Below, in pieces: positions 1-8,496 of a DNA stretch of 42,837 nucleotides. The notes under the pieces were generated by a model that ran no database searches, was not told the origin of the DNA, and was given only the letters and a program-made list of their open reading frames with translations. The position numbers and the translations under genes were made by a program. The stretch's first letter is position 1. Every line of letters starts with the position of its first letter. The stretch comes from Dehalococcoidia bacterium (GTDB lineage Bacteria > Chloroflexota > Dehalococcoidia > SZUA-161 > SpSt-899). The DNA is taken from assembly GCA_023271515.1 (NCBI GenBank), contig JALPXQ010000002.1, positions 1 to 42,837 on the forward strand, read 5' to 3'.

Positions 1-79
1 CTCTATAATATATAACGAATGAAACGCCGAAAAGTTAGGTATGTATAAGACGCCGGAACGACCGATTCTGCTCACACAC

Positions 80-109
80 TTGCGATTGCTTTCTGCACTG
101 GCGTATAAT
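80..109 (+). promoter_or_regulatory. Putative sigma70-type promoter of the sigma-factor remnant
   Basis: TTGCGA at 80-85 and TATAAT at 104-109 are separated by 18 bases, close to consensus. The element lies about 27 bases before the first readable codon of the ECF sigma remnant. The gene behind it is broken, so the promoter may be a leftover. Pattern match only. Confidence 0.4.
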
Positions 110-135
110 CTCAGCAGAAGGGTTTTTTTGGGCTG

Positions 136-309
136 TTGAACGAGAACTTCCTCCATGAAGAAATAACCTTGATTCGCCGGGCCAGGGCAGGCGACAGGGA
201 GGCTTTCGGGCAACTGATGGAGATCCATGCACCGCGAGCCTATCGCCTTCGCCATCCTCTAGAACCGGAGTGATGCCGAGGACACGGTGCAGGAAGCCTT
301 CATCACTAG
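136..309 (+). pseudogene. ECF sigma factor, N-terminal fragment (frameshifted and truncated)
   Basis: From a possible TTG at 136 the frame reads LIRRARAGDREAFGQLMEIH and then AYRLR, the region 2 start of an ECF (sigma-70 family) RNA polymerase sigma factor. A frame change near 255-263 leads into NRSDAEDTVQEAFI, the classic region 2.4 motif. Right after EAFI the sequence jumps into the zinc-finger motif of an anti-sigma factor in another frame. Region 4 and the start of the anti-sigma gene are therefore missing, probably through one deletion. ECF factors normally have about 160-200 residues; roughly 55 remain. It cannot make a working sigma factor. The identification rests on the two region 2 motifs. 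Confidence 0.6.
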
Positions 310-1479
310 TCCTTTGAGGAGCATCTCCAGGATTGCAAAGATTGCCGCCATGAACTGGAGAGCCTCAGAGAGTTGGACATTCGTCTGAAGCAAGAGGTTC
401 CCGGATACTGGGAAAGCGTGAAGCCGGCGCCGGCTTTCCTTGCCCGCCTTAGAGGATTGGAGTTGGAAAGTCCGCCAGGGCGAATTCCCTCCATCGCAGA
501 AGCGTTCTCGGCGCTATGGCTGCGGCATCGCCCGGCGCTGGCGGTAGGACTCTCTGTTTGTCTGGTAGTGGCCCTGGCAGTTACTGTTTTCTGGATTGTC
601 CCTCCAGGGGTGGAACCTATCATTGCCCCAGCGGAGGTCCCACCAGAGCTACAGGTGCAGGAGAAGCGAGACGTCCCGCCGGAGGTGGGAATACCTGCCC
701 CGGAACCTCCTCCTGTTGCCCGTGAGGCAGTGGCTGTGGATGTTGAAGTTGCCGCCCTCCTAGACGTCCGTGAGCAGCAAATCGCTCGGGCGGTGCGGTT
801 CCTCAGAGCCCATTTCGATCCTGAAGTCGGCCTTATCCATCGGAGCGAAGGAGCCACGATTGTGAATCACTTGCAATATCGGCACGACCAGATATTCTGG
901 CTCTACCCTGATAACCTGGTTGCCTCCTATGCCCTCGACCCCTTCGATGCGGGCATGGCTCAGAAGATAAGGGAAACGCTGCGCGGCTACGATCAGCCGC
1001 CAAGCCGGCTATTTGAGGTTCTCTTTGGTGAGCTGATACCGGAGGAGATCGCCAAAGCCCGGCAGGTGGTGATAGACAGGGAGCCTGAATTCCTGATTAT
1101 GGCTGAGTTTCACGATTCTCGTTACCCGTTATCCTGGAAAGACTACGGCGATATGCTCATCTACCAATCCCTGAATCAACACCTGCGGGGCAACAGGGAG
1201 AAGGCGAGGAAATACTTCGATCAGGCATATTCGATGTGGGATGGAAAGGGAATACTCGATGCAGAAGCCAGGGAAAAGAACCGCTATGCCAGCCACAATC
1301 CGGCGCTCATTCTCTACGCCAGCAGGGTTCTGGATATGCCCATCAGTCAGCAGATCGAGGCCACGCTTTGGGGTATGCAGAACCCCGGCGGCGGAATTGC
1401 GGCCTACTTTGATTTCGAAGGGGATGTGCTGGGGCCAAGCTGTATCAAGGCCACCGCCATGGCGCTCTTAATCTATTAA
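310..1479 (+). pseudogene. Membrane anti-sigma factor with extracytoplasmic domain, 5'-truncated
   Basis: The frame opens after an in-frame TAG (307-309), with no start codon before the HxxxCxxC zinc-finger motif (HLQDCKDC) typical of ECF anti-sigma factors. A conserved helix follows, then one transmembrane segment (ALAVGLSVCLVVALAVTVFW), a Pro/Glu-rich linker, and about 240 outer residues that I do not recognise; the wording (FDPEVGLIHRSEG, FWLYPDNLVASYAL) suggests an alpha-helical toroid. The sigma partner is the fragment just upstream, so this was a sigma/anti-sigma pair in which one deletion removed the junction. An internal TTG at 373 could start a protein lacking the sigma-binding finger. 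The 3' part looks undamaged. The cognate signal is unknown. Confidence 0.55.
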
Positions 1480-1602
1480 CGAGGACCTCATCGCTCGGAT
1501 GCGGTGACTTTGCCCCAACCGTGGTCTGGGGTCAGGCGTTGCAGGCGCGAGCAGCTAGGTTCTACCCGCCGCCACCCAAAGTCTAGACCTCACCCCCACC
1601 TG

Positions 1603-1611
1603 TGCTATAAT
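1603..1611 (+). promoter_or_regulatory. Extended -10 promoter of the fumarase beta gene
   Basis: TGC-TATAAT at 1603-1611 is an extended -10 element with no good -35. Transcription would start near 1618, leaving a leader of about 11 bases that holds AGAGGA just before the ATG at 1629. The same extended -10 pattern precedes the archease gene. Confidence 0.5.
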
Positions 1612-1628
1612 AGGCGGTAGAGGATACT

Positions 1629-2180
1629 ATGGCGCAACGTATTAGATTGCCGCTTCATGCCGAGGTGATAGAGAAATTGAGGGCCGGCGACCAGGTCCGG
1701 ATCAACGGGATTATCTATTCCGCTCGCGATGCGGCGCATAAGCGGCTTGTCGAGGCACTCGATAGAGGCGAGAAGCTCCCGTTTGAGATCGAGGGGCAGA
1801 CCATCTACTACATGGGACCTTCTCCAGCCAGGCCCGGTAGGGTCATCGGTTCGGCAGGACCAACCACCAGCGGTCGCATGGACGTCTATGCGCCTCGCTT
1901 GATGGAGGTTGGACTCAAGGGGATGATCGGGAAGGGATCTCGCTCCCAGGAGGTCAAAGATGCCATGCGCAGATACAAGGCCGTTTACTTTGCCGCCATT
2001 GGTGGTGCCGGAGCACTCATCGCTAAGTCCATCAAGAAGGCTGAAGTTGTAGCCTATGATGACCTCGGCGCCGAAGCCCTACGGCGTCTGGAGGTAGAGG
2101 ATTTCCCCGCCACGGTAATCAATGACATCTATGGAGGTGACCTCTATGAGGAAGGGAAGGCAAGATGGGGACGGTGTTGA
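1629..2180 (+). CDS. Class I fumarate hydratase, beta (C-terminal) subunit
   Basis: The 183-residue protein matches the C-terminal half of oxygen-sensitive Fe-S fumarases and tartrate dehydratases: a swivelling domain with YYMGPSPARPGRVIGSAGPT, then TSGRMD, GMIGKGSR and AAIGGAGAL motifs. Together with an alpha subunit carrying the 4Fe-4S cluster it interconverts fumarate and malate. The usual partner gene directly upstream is absent here; a broken sigma/anti-sigma locus occupies that place, and the gene has its own promoter. Either the alpha subunit is encoded elsewhere or it has been lost. The 3' end overlaps the convergent NUDIX gene by 37 bases. Fumarase and L-tartrate dehydratase beta subunits cannot be separated with certainty by eye. 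Confidence 0.85.
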   Translation: MAQRIRLPLHAEVIEKLRAGDQVRINGIIYSARDAAHKRLVEALDRGEKLPFEIEGQTIYYMGPSPARPGRVIGSAGPTTSGRMDVYAPRLMEVGLKGMIGKGSRSQEVKDAMRRYKAVYFAAIGGAGALIAKSIKKAEVVAYDDLGAEALRRLEVEDFPATVINDIYGGDLYEEGKARWGRC

Positions 2181-2701
2181 GTAATTAGCCGCAGGAGCCC
2201 GACGAGGGTTTTGGCGTCGCGAATCTCTCCTGAAGCGATCATCTCCGGGATGCCGGCCAGTGGAACGCGGACAATATTCATGATCTCATCGGCATCGGGT
2301 GCCTCCGGAGCGGGTTCCAGTTCCGTGGCGAGATAGAGATAAAGATACTCGGTGGAGTATCCGGGGCTGGCATAGAAACCGCCAAGGGCCTCTACCTTTC
2401 CGGCCAGGTAGCCGGTTTCCTCCCTCAATTCACGCTGGGCACAGACAAGCGGGCTTTCACCGGGCTCGACCTTGCCTGCTGGAATCTCAAGCAAATCCTG
2501 GCCTGCGGCGCTGCGGTGCTGGCGAACCAGGATGACATTTTCCGCGGCATCAACCACCACAATAGCGACACAGTTGCTATGCTCCACGATCTCCCGGGTG
2601 GTTTTCCTGCCTGAGGGCAGCTCTATGCCGTCAATGCGCAGGTTGATCCTCCGTCCCTGATAGACATGCTTGCTATCCAGTAATTTCTCTCTTCTTACCA
2701 T
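2144..2701 (-). CDS. NUDIX hydrolase, ADP-ribose pyrophosphatase-like
   Basis: The 185-residue protein carries a complete Nudix box (Gx5Ex7REUxEExGU), seen as GKVEPGESPLVCAQRELREE followed by TG. The N-terminal strand region (SKHVYQGRRINLRIDGIELP) and the EYLYLYLATEL segment are those of ADP-ribose pyrophosphatases (NudF/TrmR-like group), which split ADP-ribose into AMP and ribose 5-phosphate. It is the last gene of a minus-strand series after the NAD kinase and GNAT genes, which suits NAD metabolite housekeeping. The start lies close to the end of the GNAT gene, consistent with co-transcription. The exact substrate is inferred. Confidence 0.85.
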   Translation of the reverse strand: MVRREKLLDSKHVYQGRRINLRIDGIELPSGRKTTREIVEHSNCVAIVVVDAAENVILVRQHRSAAGQDLLEIPAGKVEPGESPLVCAQRELREETGYLAGKVEALGGFYASPGYSTEYLYLYLATELEPAPEAPDADEIMNIVRVPLAGIPEMIASGEIRDAKTLVGLLRLITQHRPHLAFPSS

Positions 2702-3171
2702 TGTAGCTTTGCCGAGGGCTTCAAATGGAGAACCATGGCGGTCTCATCGCAATCGGGATACTTGGGACATCGCTGGCATTCCCCCCATATCTTCCGGGGA
2801 AGCTCCATGAGGCTAACCTGACTAAAACCAAATTGTTCGAAGAAGGCTGGCTGGTAGGTAAGACAGAAGATGGTAGGCACACCCAGGCCTCTCGCTTCCT
2901 CGATGCACTCTTTGACCAGCTCGGTGCCGAGACCCGCATCCTGTTGCTCCTCGGCTACGGCGAGGGACTTGATCTCTACCAGGTCATGCCAGCAGATATG
3001 CAGGGCCACACAGGCCACTAGCTCATCTCCCTCCCGAACGACGAAGAAATCTCGCAGGTTCTCATAGATTTCACTTAAGGGGCGAGCAAGTATCTGGCCC
3101 TGCGATGCAAAGTAGTTGACCAGCTTGTGTATCTGGGGCACGTCGGCGATCTTTGCTTTTTCAACTCTCAT
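2695..3171 (-). CDS. GNAT N-acetyltransferase, ArgA-like
   Basis: A single-domain GNAT protein of 158 residues. The acetyl-CoA loop is degenerate (EEQQDAGLGTELVKECIEEA), preceded by LVEIKSLAV and followed by the C-terminal YQPAFFEQFGF motif typical of stand-alone N-acetylglutamate synthase-like proteins. The tail has cysteines (GECQRCPKYPDCDE) that may bind metal. The chosen start has GGGGGA eight bases upstream; the longer reading at 3192 lacks such a site. It overlaps the end of the NAD kinase gene by 11 bases. A role in arginine biosynthesis (acetylation of glutamate) is likely from family knowledge but unproven here. Confidence 0.75.
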   Translation of the reverse strand: MRVEKAKIADVPQIHKLVNYFASQGQILARPLSEIYENLRDFFVVREGDELVACVALHICWHDLVEIKSLAVAEEQQDAGLGTELVKECIEEARGLGVPTIFCLTYQPAFFEQFGFSQVSLMELPRKIWGECQRCPKYPDCDETAMVLHLKPSAKLQW

Positions 3172-4000
3172 CCGTTGATCCCCCTTTGGCACTTAACCTC
3201 TGCAATAATGTCTCATGGAAGAAGGAGCGAGGCTGGATTCGCAGGAGCCGGGTGGTATAAGGGCTGCGTCTGATTCTGACCGTGTCCCCGCTATGCAAAG
3301 GGAACTCAAGTTGCCCGTCGATGCTGACCCTGGCCTCGTGAGCGGTTTGAACCTCAAGCTCTACTACCGATTGGGGGGATAGCACCAGAGAGGTAGCCAA
3401 ACTTAAATGCGGTGCGATCGGTGTCAACAGAATCTCCTGGGCATTGGGGAAAAGGATCGGCCCACCGGATGACAGGGAATATCCGGTGCTTCCGGTTGCC
3501 GTGGCCACAATCACCCCATCGCCCTTGTAGGTAGTTACCGGTTGGCCGTCGACGGATGCCTTCACCCGGATAACACGCACAATCGAGCCCCGTCCCACCA
3601 CCACATCGTTCAGTGCGTGAATGACTCTCGAATGCGAGGGGAGTTCCGCCTGGAGCATTGCCCGCTCGTCGGTCCAGCTTTCTCCAGCCAGGAAGCTGGA
3701 AATCCTGGTGAGTGCCTCCCCTCCACTGATTTCGGTCGCAAATCCCAGATTGCCCAGGTTTATGCCCAGGATGGGGATCGCCTCAGGAGCGGCAAGGCGC
3801 GCCACCCGTAGCATCGTGCCGTCACCGCCAAGGCTGAGGATCATCTCGGTTCCCGCCAGTTCCTTCGTGGCCCTGACCTCGTCGGCGGCCGGGTAGAGCC
3901 AGGCTGAAACGCCCAGTTGCTGCAATTTCTCCGCCAGACTTTGAGCAAGGCCTGGGGCGGCAGCGATGTTGGCGTTAAACAATATACCGACTCGTCTCAT
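3161..4000 (-). CDS. nadK: NAD kinase
   Basis: The 279-residue protein makes NADP from NAD and ATP or polyphosphate in the cytoplasm. The diagnostic GGDG motif lies in LSLGGDGTMLRVAR; the second conserved segment is GDGVIVATATGSTGYSLSSGGP, shown here only as motif words GDGVIVAT and TGSTGYSLS, and LVLSP is also present. The length is normal. It heads a minus-strand set (nadK, GNAT, NUDIX) with small overlaps. The spacer upstream (4001-4113) contains a short 7-nt repeat array. Confidence 0.93.
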   Translation of the reverse strand: MRRVGILFNANIAAAPGLAQSLAEKLQQLGVSAWLYPAADEVRATKELAGTEMILSLGGDGTMLRVARLAAPEAIPILGINLGNLGFATEISGGEALTRISSFLAGESWTDERAMLQAELPSHSRVIHALNDVVVGRGSIVRVIRVKASVDGQPVTTYKGDGVIVATATGSTGYSLSSGGPILFPNAQEILLTPIAPHLSLATSLVLSPQSVVELEVQTAHEARVSIDGQLEFPLHSGDTVRIRRSPYTTRLLRIQPRSFFHETLLQRLSAKGGSTDES

Positions 4001-4054
4001 AGTTGCACCGTAACTGCTCAGGTTGCCAGGCCTGCCCCCGGCCGCAGGCCCAGG

Positions 4055-4082
4055 GGTTCAAGGTTCAAGGTTCACGGTTGTC
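4055..4082. repeat. Four-unit 7-nt direct repeat
   Basis: GGTTCAA, GGTTCAA, GGTTCAC and GGTTGTC follow each other in exact 7-base phase between nadK and the Mut7-C gene. The last two words recur in the larger element at 8497-8660. Confidence 0.8.
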
Positions 4083-4113
4083 CACCTTGCCCTCTTCATC
4101 TTTCTCTAACCCT

Positions 4114-4635
4114 TCAGGGTATTCCCTCACTCGCTAAAGTCTCCTCGTCATGAAACGGATCCCCTGGCTTCAGCAGTTGCTCCAGCTCCTCTCTCATCCT
4201 CTGCCAGTGCGTTCCTCGCCAGTAAATGCGATTGCACCCCGGACACTGCACGTATTGCTCCTGCGTTTGGAGAACATACGGTGGCACAAGATCACGAACC
4301 TCTTCTTTTTCCCTGGGGATCAAGGGCTCGTTGCATTCCAGGCAGAGCGAAAACGGATCTGAGCCCGATTCCAGGTACAACGTCTCCACCACCTGCCGCA
4401 GTTGTTCTCTCACGTTCTCGGATTCGATCAACACCACCTTGATCTTTCCGGTAGAAGCCACCCCTCTTCGTAGTATGCCGGTATCTTTGGTTAAGAGAAC
4501 CCTCCCCTCTTTTAGAGCGATTCGAACAAGCTCGTTATCGTCCAGGCCGTTGATGAACAGGGCATCATATCCCAACATCCGAAGCCTTTTGGCCAGCTTG
4601 CCTACATTGAGATCGACGATGAACTTAGGCTTCAT
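4114..4635 (-). CDS. Mut7-C family PIN-like RNase with zinc ribbon
   Basis: The N-terminal half has the Mut7-C signature: FIVDLNVGKLAKRLRMLGYD, then a conserved DD, LLTKD and a C-terminal zinc ribbon with CLEC and CPGC pairs plus IYWRGTHW. The family is a PIN-like nuclease fold found in bacteria and archaea, with RNA degradation or RNA quality control predicted. The start at MKPKF aligns with the family; a longer reading upstream is possible (4656 or 4692), but the ribosome-binding site is weak in every case. It is divergent from archease-rtcB with only 62 bases between, so a shared control region and a shared RNA-repair theme are plausible. Function is inferred from the family. Confidence 0.8.
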   Translation of the reverse strand: MKPKFIVDLNVGKLAKRLRMLGYDALFINGLDDNELVRIALKEGRVLLTKDTGILRRGVASTGKIKVVLIESENVREQLRQVVETLYLESGSDPFSLCLECNEPLIPREKEEVRDLVPPYVLQTQEQYVQCPGCNRIYWRGTHWQRMREELEQLLKPGDPFHDEETLASEGIP

Positions 4636-4679
4636 GCTTTCTATATATGATAGCATAAATCCACAGGCGCTTTCATTTC

Positions 4680-4688
4680 TGCTATAAT
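4680..4688 (+). promoter_or_regulatory. Extended -10 promoter of archease-rtcB
   Basis: TGC-TATAAT at 4680-4688 ends nine bases before the archease ATG (4698). The predicted start of transcription (about 4695) nearly coincides with the start codon, and no Shine-Dalgarno motif lies between. The mRNA is probably leaderless or almost so. Confidence 0.5.
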
Positions 4689-4697
4689 TCAACTACG

Positions 4698-5111
4698 ATG
4701 CCAAACTTCGAGTTCACCGATCATACCGCTGACATAGGTATTATCGCCTATGGGAATAGCGTCGAAGAGGTGTTCGTCAATGCCGCCTGTGGGATGTTCA
4801 GCCTCATCGCTGATTTCGAAAAGGTAGCCGAGGTGATCGGTCACCAGGTGGTCGCCGAAGCCCCGGATCAGGAGGAGTTGCTGGTCACCTGGCTGAACGA
4901 GCTTCTCTATCTCTTCGATGCCGAGAATCTTATCTTCAGTAGATTTGAGATCGTTGACCTGAGGCAGCAATATGTGAGGGCGATGGCTTATGGGGAAAAG
5001 GTCGATCCCTTGCGTCACAATCTCAAGACGCAGGTCAAGGCCGCTACTTATCACCAACTGAAGCTCGAAAAAGGGGACGAGTTTAGTGCCCGAATAATCC
5101 TTGATATCTGA
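4698..5111 (+). CDS. Archease (RtcB-activating protein)
   Basis: A small 137-residue protein with the archease opening FEFTDHTADIGIIAYG, the central EELLVTWLNELLYLFD motif and the end KLEKGDEFSARIILDI. Archease accelerates guanylylation of the RNA ligase RtcB and broadens its nucleotide use. The rtcB gene follows after 14 bases, which supports one operon and the assignment. It lies behind an extended -10 promoter with almost no leader. Complete and normal in size. Confidence 0.93.
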   Translation: MPNFEFTDHTADIGIIAYGNSVEEVFVNAACGMFSLIADFEKVAEVIGHQVVAEAPDQEELLVTWLNELLYLFDAENLIFSRFEIVDLRQQYVRAMAYGEKVDPLRHNLKTQVKAATYHQLKLEKGDEFSARIILDI

Positions 5112-5125
5112 ATGGAGGTGTATAG

Positions 5126-6583
5126 ATGTCATCATGGAGAGAGCGGCTCAAGAAGATCGATGATTATCGCTGGGAGATTGAAACGAGCTACAAGCCTGGA
5201 ATGCGTGTGCCGGGGCTTCTGTATGCCGATGAGCACATGCTGGAGCAAATCGGTGAGGAGCAGTCGCCGGAGCAGGTAGCTAACGTGGCGTTTCTCCCCG
5301 GAATCGTGGGCAAGTCCCTGGCCATGCCCGATATTCACTGGGGATACGGATTCCCTATCGGGGGGGTTGCCGCAACCAGAGTCGACGATGGGGTGATCTC
5401 TCCGGGTGGGGTGGGGTTCGACATCAACTGCGGTGTGCGGCTTTTGACCACCAACCTGATGGAGAAAGACGTCCGGCCCAGGATTGAAGAGATTATTGGG
5501 CAACTGTTTGCGAGCATTCCCTCGGGCATGGGATCTGGGGGCCGCATAAGGGTCAAGGGAAAAGAGATGGACAAGGTGCTACGCGATGGCGCCCGATGGG
5601 CAGTGGAGAAGGGGTATGGTGATCAGGAAGATCTGGAATTTACCGAGGAGAATGGGTGCCTCAGGGGGGCAGATCCTGATCAGGTAAGCGAGAAGGCCAG
5701 GAAACGGGGCATCCCTCAATTGGGCACCCTTGGGTCCGGCAATCACTTCCTTGAGATTCAGATGGTGGAGGAGATCTACGACGAAGTGGCCGCCGGTGTC
5801 TTTGGCGTACATCGAGCGGGTCAAGTCGTTATCTTGATTCATACCGGCTCGCGCGGATTCGGACATCAGGTATGCGACGATTATCTCAAGACGATGGGCC
5901 CGGCGGTGAGGAAGTATGGCATCGAGCTGCCCGACCGGCAGCTTGCCTGCGCCCCGGTGAAATCACCCGAAGGGCAGGCATATCTTGCGGCAATGGCCTG
6001 TGCGGCTAACTACGCCTGGGCTAATCGCCAGTGCATCACTCACTGGACGAGGGAGGCGCTGTCCGGTATCTTCGGCAGGAGCCCTCGCGAATTGGGGCTG
6101 CGACAGGTCTACGATGTGGCGCACAACATCGCCAAGATTGAGGAGCACGCTGTAGACGGCAAGGGGCTCCTGGTTTGCGTGCATCGCAAAGGGGCTACCA
6201 GGGCTTTCCCTGCGGGGCATCCCGATGTGCCTGCGGCCTACAAGGATGTCGGCCAACCGGTGCTCATTCCCGGGGATATGGGGCGCTACTCCTATGTGGC
6301 GGTAGGGACTCAGAGGGCAATGGAGGAGACCTTCGGTTCGACCTGTCACGGGGCAGGCAGGGTGCAGAGTCGCTCGAAGGCAAAGAAAGACCTTTCCGCC
6401 TTGGACGTCGCCGATGAGCTAAGGGCGAAAGGGATTACTTACCAGGTGGCAAGCAGGTCGGCCCTGGTCGAGGAAGCGTCCCAGGCCTATAAGGATGTAA
6501 GCGAGGTGGTTCAGGTGGCCGATGGTGCGGGGATATCGCGCAAGGTGTTCAAGGCCAGACCCATCGGGGTGATAAAGGGGTAG
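5126..6583 (+). CDS. rtcB: RNA-splicing ligase RtcB
   Basis: The 485-residue protein joins 2',3'-cyclic phosphate (or 3'-phosphate) RNA ends to 5'-OH ends using GTP and Mn2+. Visible signature elements are FDINCGVR with the metal-binding Cys about residue 102, GNHFLEIQ, HTGSRGFGHQ and the late CHGAGR containing the histidine that becomes guanylylated. The start has GGAGGTG a few bases upstream. Paired with archease it forms a complete healing or splicing module; a divergent Mut7-C nuclease neighbours it. The physiological RNA target in this organism is unknown. Confidence 0.95.
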   Translation: MSSWRERLKKIDDYRWEIETSYKPGMRVPGLLYADEHMLEQIGEEQSPEQVANVAFLPGIVGKSLAMPDIHWGYGFPIGGVAATRVDDGVISPGGVGFDINCGVRLLTTNLMEKDVRPRIEEIIGQLFASIPSGMGSGGRIRVKGKEMDKVLRDGARWAVEKGYGDQEDLEFTEENGCLRGADPDQVSEKARKRGIPQLGTLGSGNHFLEIQMVEEIYDEVAAGVFGVHRAGQVVILIHTGSRGFGHQVCDDYLKTMGPAVRKYGIELPDRQLACAPVKSPEGQAYLAAMACAANYAWANRQCITHWTREALSGIFGRSPRELGLRQVYDVAHNIAKIEEHAVDGKGLLVCVHRKGATRAFPAGHPDVPAAYKDVGQPVLIPGDMGRYSYVAVGTQRAMEETFGSTCHGAGRVQSRSKAKKDLSALDVADELRAKGITYQVASRSALVEEASQAYKDVSEVVQVADGAGISRKVFKARPIGVIKG

Positions 6584-6684
6584 TCAAATTCTGCATTTCG
6601 CACTGAGCCATCGCGCCCGGCAGTTAAACCACGAATTTCCTGGATTTCCCTGTCAAGAAACTCAAGGCCTTACCCCGATTGTTT

Positions 6685-7518
6685 CTATACGAGGTTGTCC
6701 CAGCGGAACTTTCTAAGCGTGATCAACGATGCCACGATCGTAATAACGAGCAGGTAAAGGAGAGAGTAGCCGACCGTGACGTTTTCAAATACTGTCACAT
6801 TGAAGAGGGTAACACCAGTGAAAGAAAAGTTGGGTTGATTGAAGCCAGGATGCACCCAAATGTGGGACAACGCATCGAACGCATGACTGAGCGGGAGAAG
6901 GTCTGATATGAACTTGAGCCAATCAGGGAAGTAAATGCGTGGCCCCATCGCTCCACTGAGAAGAAACATCGGGAGGAATATGACAAAACTCAGAATCTGT
7001 GCTGTCTGGCTGCCTGGTGTTAACACGGACAGCATCATACCAAGTGAAAAGAAAGCCAGATAGCAAATTAAGAATGCAAGCAGTACCTGCCAGAGAATGC
7101 CGCCGAATAGTATGCCGAAGGCAATTCGACCGACAATGATCATCGCAACAAGCGAGAGCGCAGTAACAACCATACCGACCGCAAGTTGAGAAAACAAAAT
7201 GGCGGCAAGTGGAACAGGCCGAGTTCGCAGGGTTCTGAATACACCGCGCTCTCGATAGCGGGTCATCATAGGGTAAATCCCCAGGATACCAATGGCGGCA
7301 AATACCCAGGCAACGGTTGATCCTACCATAGCATCAACGATACGAAATGTACGACCGTATTCGTCTGTGAAGATTTCTTCTCCTTTCAGCCCAACGAATT
7401 CGCCAAGTAAATACAAGGAAATTACCGGGAAGGCAATGGTTAAAAGAACCAGGAGCGGCTGTCTAAAGAAGAGACGCAGTTCACTTGCTATTAAACTCAG
7501 ATATGTCTTTACTCGCAT
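6685..7518 (-). CDS. ABC-2 type transporter permease
   Basis: A 277-residue membrane protein with six hydrophobic stretches and the ABC-2 layout: an N-terminal cytosolic helix (YLSLIASELRLFFRQP), an outer loop after the first membrane segment, YRERGVFRTLRTRPV before the second half, and the conserved LSFVIFLPMFLLSGAMGP followed by LLPLSHAFDALSHIW. The start overlaps the end of the ATPase gene by 10 bases. Together they form a half-size exporter of the DrrAB/YadGH type; the substrate (drug, lipid or glycan) cannot be read from the sequence. Confidence 0.88.
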   Translation of the reverse strand: MRVKTYLSLIASELRLFFRQPLLVLLTIAFPVISLYLLGEFVGLKGEEIFTDEYGRTFRIVDAMVGSTVAWVFAAIGILGIYPMMTRYRERGVFRTLRTRPVPLAAILFSQLAVGMVVTALSLVAMIIVGRIAFGILFGGILWQVLLAFLICYLAFFSLGMMLSVLTPGSQTAQILSFVIFLPMFLLSGAMGPRIYFPDWLKFISDLLPLSHAFDALSHIWVHPGFNQPNFSFTGVTLFNVTVFENVTVGYSLLYLLVITIVASLITLRKFRWDNLV

Positions 7519-8447
7519 GTTTCTCCTCCGTTCTCAGAATACTCTGTGCCGGTGATCAATAGGTATAGGTCGTTTAGTGTTGCCCCGCGTGTTTCCATTT
7601 TGAGGGGTGCTATGTCCTTTTCTTCCAGATGCGACAAGATAACTCTGTGCAAATCAGAACCAAGGCCGAAGACCTCACTTCGGTTGCCATCTTGCCTCAC
7701 GTGCGTAACCTTCGGAAGCGCAAGTAGTGTAGCTACGTCCAGTGGTGATGCTGTCGTAATTGCAACCCTGGTATCGATTTGCTGGGCTGCCAGTAACTCG
7801 CTGGTGGTTCCTCTGGCGACCATCCTTCCCTTGTCCATGATGGCGATTGTGTCGCAATTGTCCTGGGCTTCCTCCAGATAGTGTGTCGTTACAATGATGC
7901 TTCGACTGGAATTACAATATTCCCGCATGTATTGCCAGAAGCGGTTGCGTCCATGTGGATCCAATCCGGTAGTGGGTTCATCCAGGAAAAGAAGATCTGG
8001 TTTACCCACGAGAGCCAATGCGACCTGGAAGCGCCGCTTTTGCCCGCCGGACAATCGATCGTAATAGCGTGAGCGAGCCTCACTCAAGTTGAATACGTCC
8101 AGTAGCGATTGCCACGGCAGTGAGTCATCGTAGAAGGATGCAAATAGTCGCATCGTTTCATCTACTTTGATTCGTTCTGGTAAGCCGGCACCTTCCTGCA
8201 ACTGGACGCCTATTCGGGGTAGCAACTGTTTACGATCTTTGTGTGGATCGAGACCGAGCACTTGAATGCCTCCAGAGTCCGGTCGGCGAATGCCTTCGAT
8301 GCACTCGATGGTAGTTGTTTTGCCGGCACCGTTTGGCCCGACGATACCGAAGATCTCTTTCTCATAGACCTCGAAGCTGACACCATCAACGGCGGCGAGA
8401 TCACCATACCTCTTGATAATATCTTCAACGACAATTACTGTTTCCAT
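7509..8447 (-). CDS. ABC transporter ATP-binding protein
   Basis: The 312-residue ATPase has Walker A GPNGAGKTTT, a Q-loop in GVQLQEG, the signature LSGGQKRR, Walker B LLFLDEPTTGLDP and the H-loop VTTHYLEEA. The extra C-terminal 80 residues are typical of DrrA-like exporters. Its start has AAGGAG well placed. It is followed by the permease in an overlapping operon. The 396-base upstream spacer holds a bordered inverted-repeat element rather than an obvious promoter. Confidence 0.93.
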   Translation of the reverse strand: METVIVVEDIIKRYGDLAAVDGVSFEVYEKEIFGIVGPNGAGKTTTIECIEGIRRPDSGGIQVLGLDPHKDRKQLLPRIGVQLQEGAGLPERIKVDETMRLFASFYDDSLPWQSLLDVFNLSEARSRYYDRLSGGQKRRFQVALALVGKPDLLFLDEPTTGLDPHGRNRFWQYMREYCNSSRSIIVTTHYLEEAQDNCDTIAIMDKGRMVARGTTSELLAAQQIDTRVAITTASPLDVATLLALPKVTHVRQDGNRSEVFGLGSDLHRVILSHLEEKDIAPLKMETRGATLNDLYLLITGTEYSENGGETCE

Positions 8448-8496
8448 TCTGTAACACTTCTCCTTTGAATTGGTTCAGTCCTTCTCGGATAAATCA

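Noticed and set aside
306-857. Minus-strand 183-codon open frame opposite the anti-sigma gene
   Set aside because: Arg/Ser/Thr-rich shadow of the coding strand with no family motif; the plus strand shows zinc-finger and membrane motifs.
4689-5135. Minus-strand 148-codon frame opposite archease
   Set aside because: Full antisense shadow of archease, whose family motifs are unmistakable.
7541-7560. Second start or regulatory site between ABC permease and ATPase
   Set aside because: The genes overlap by 10 bases and the apparent -10-like words there lie inside coding sequence.
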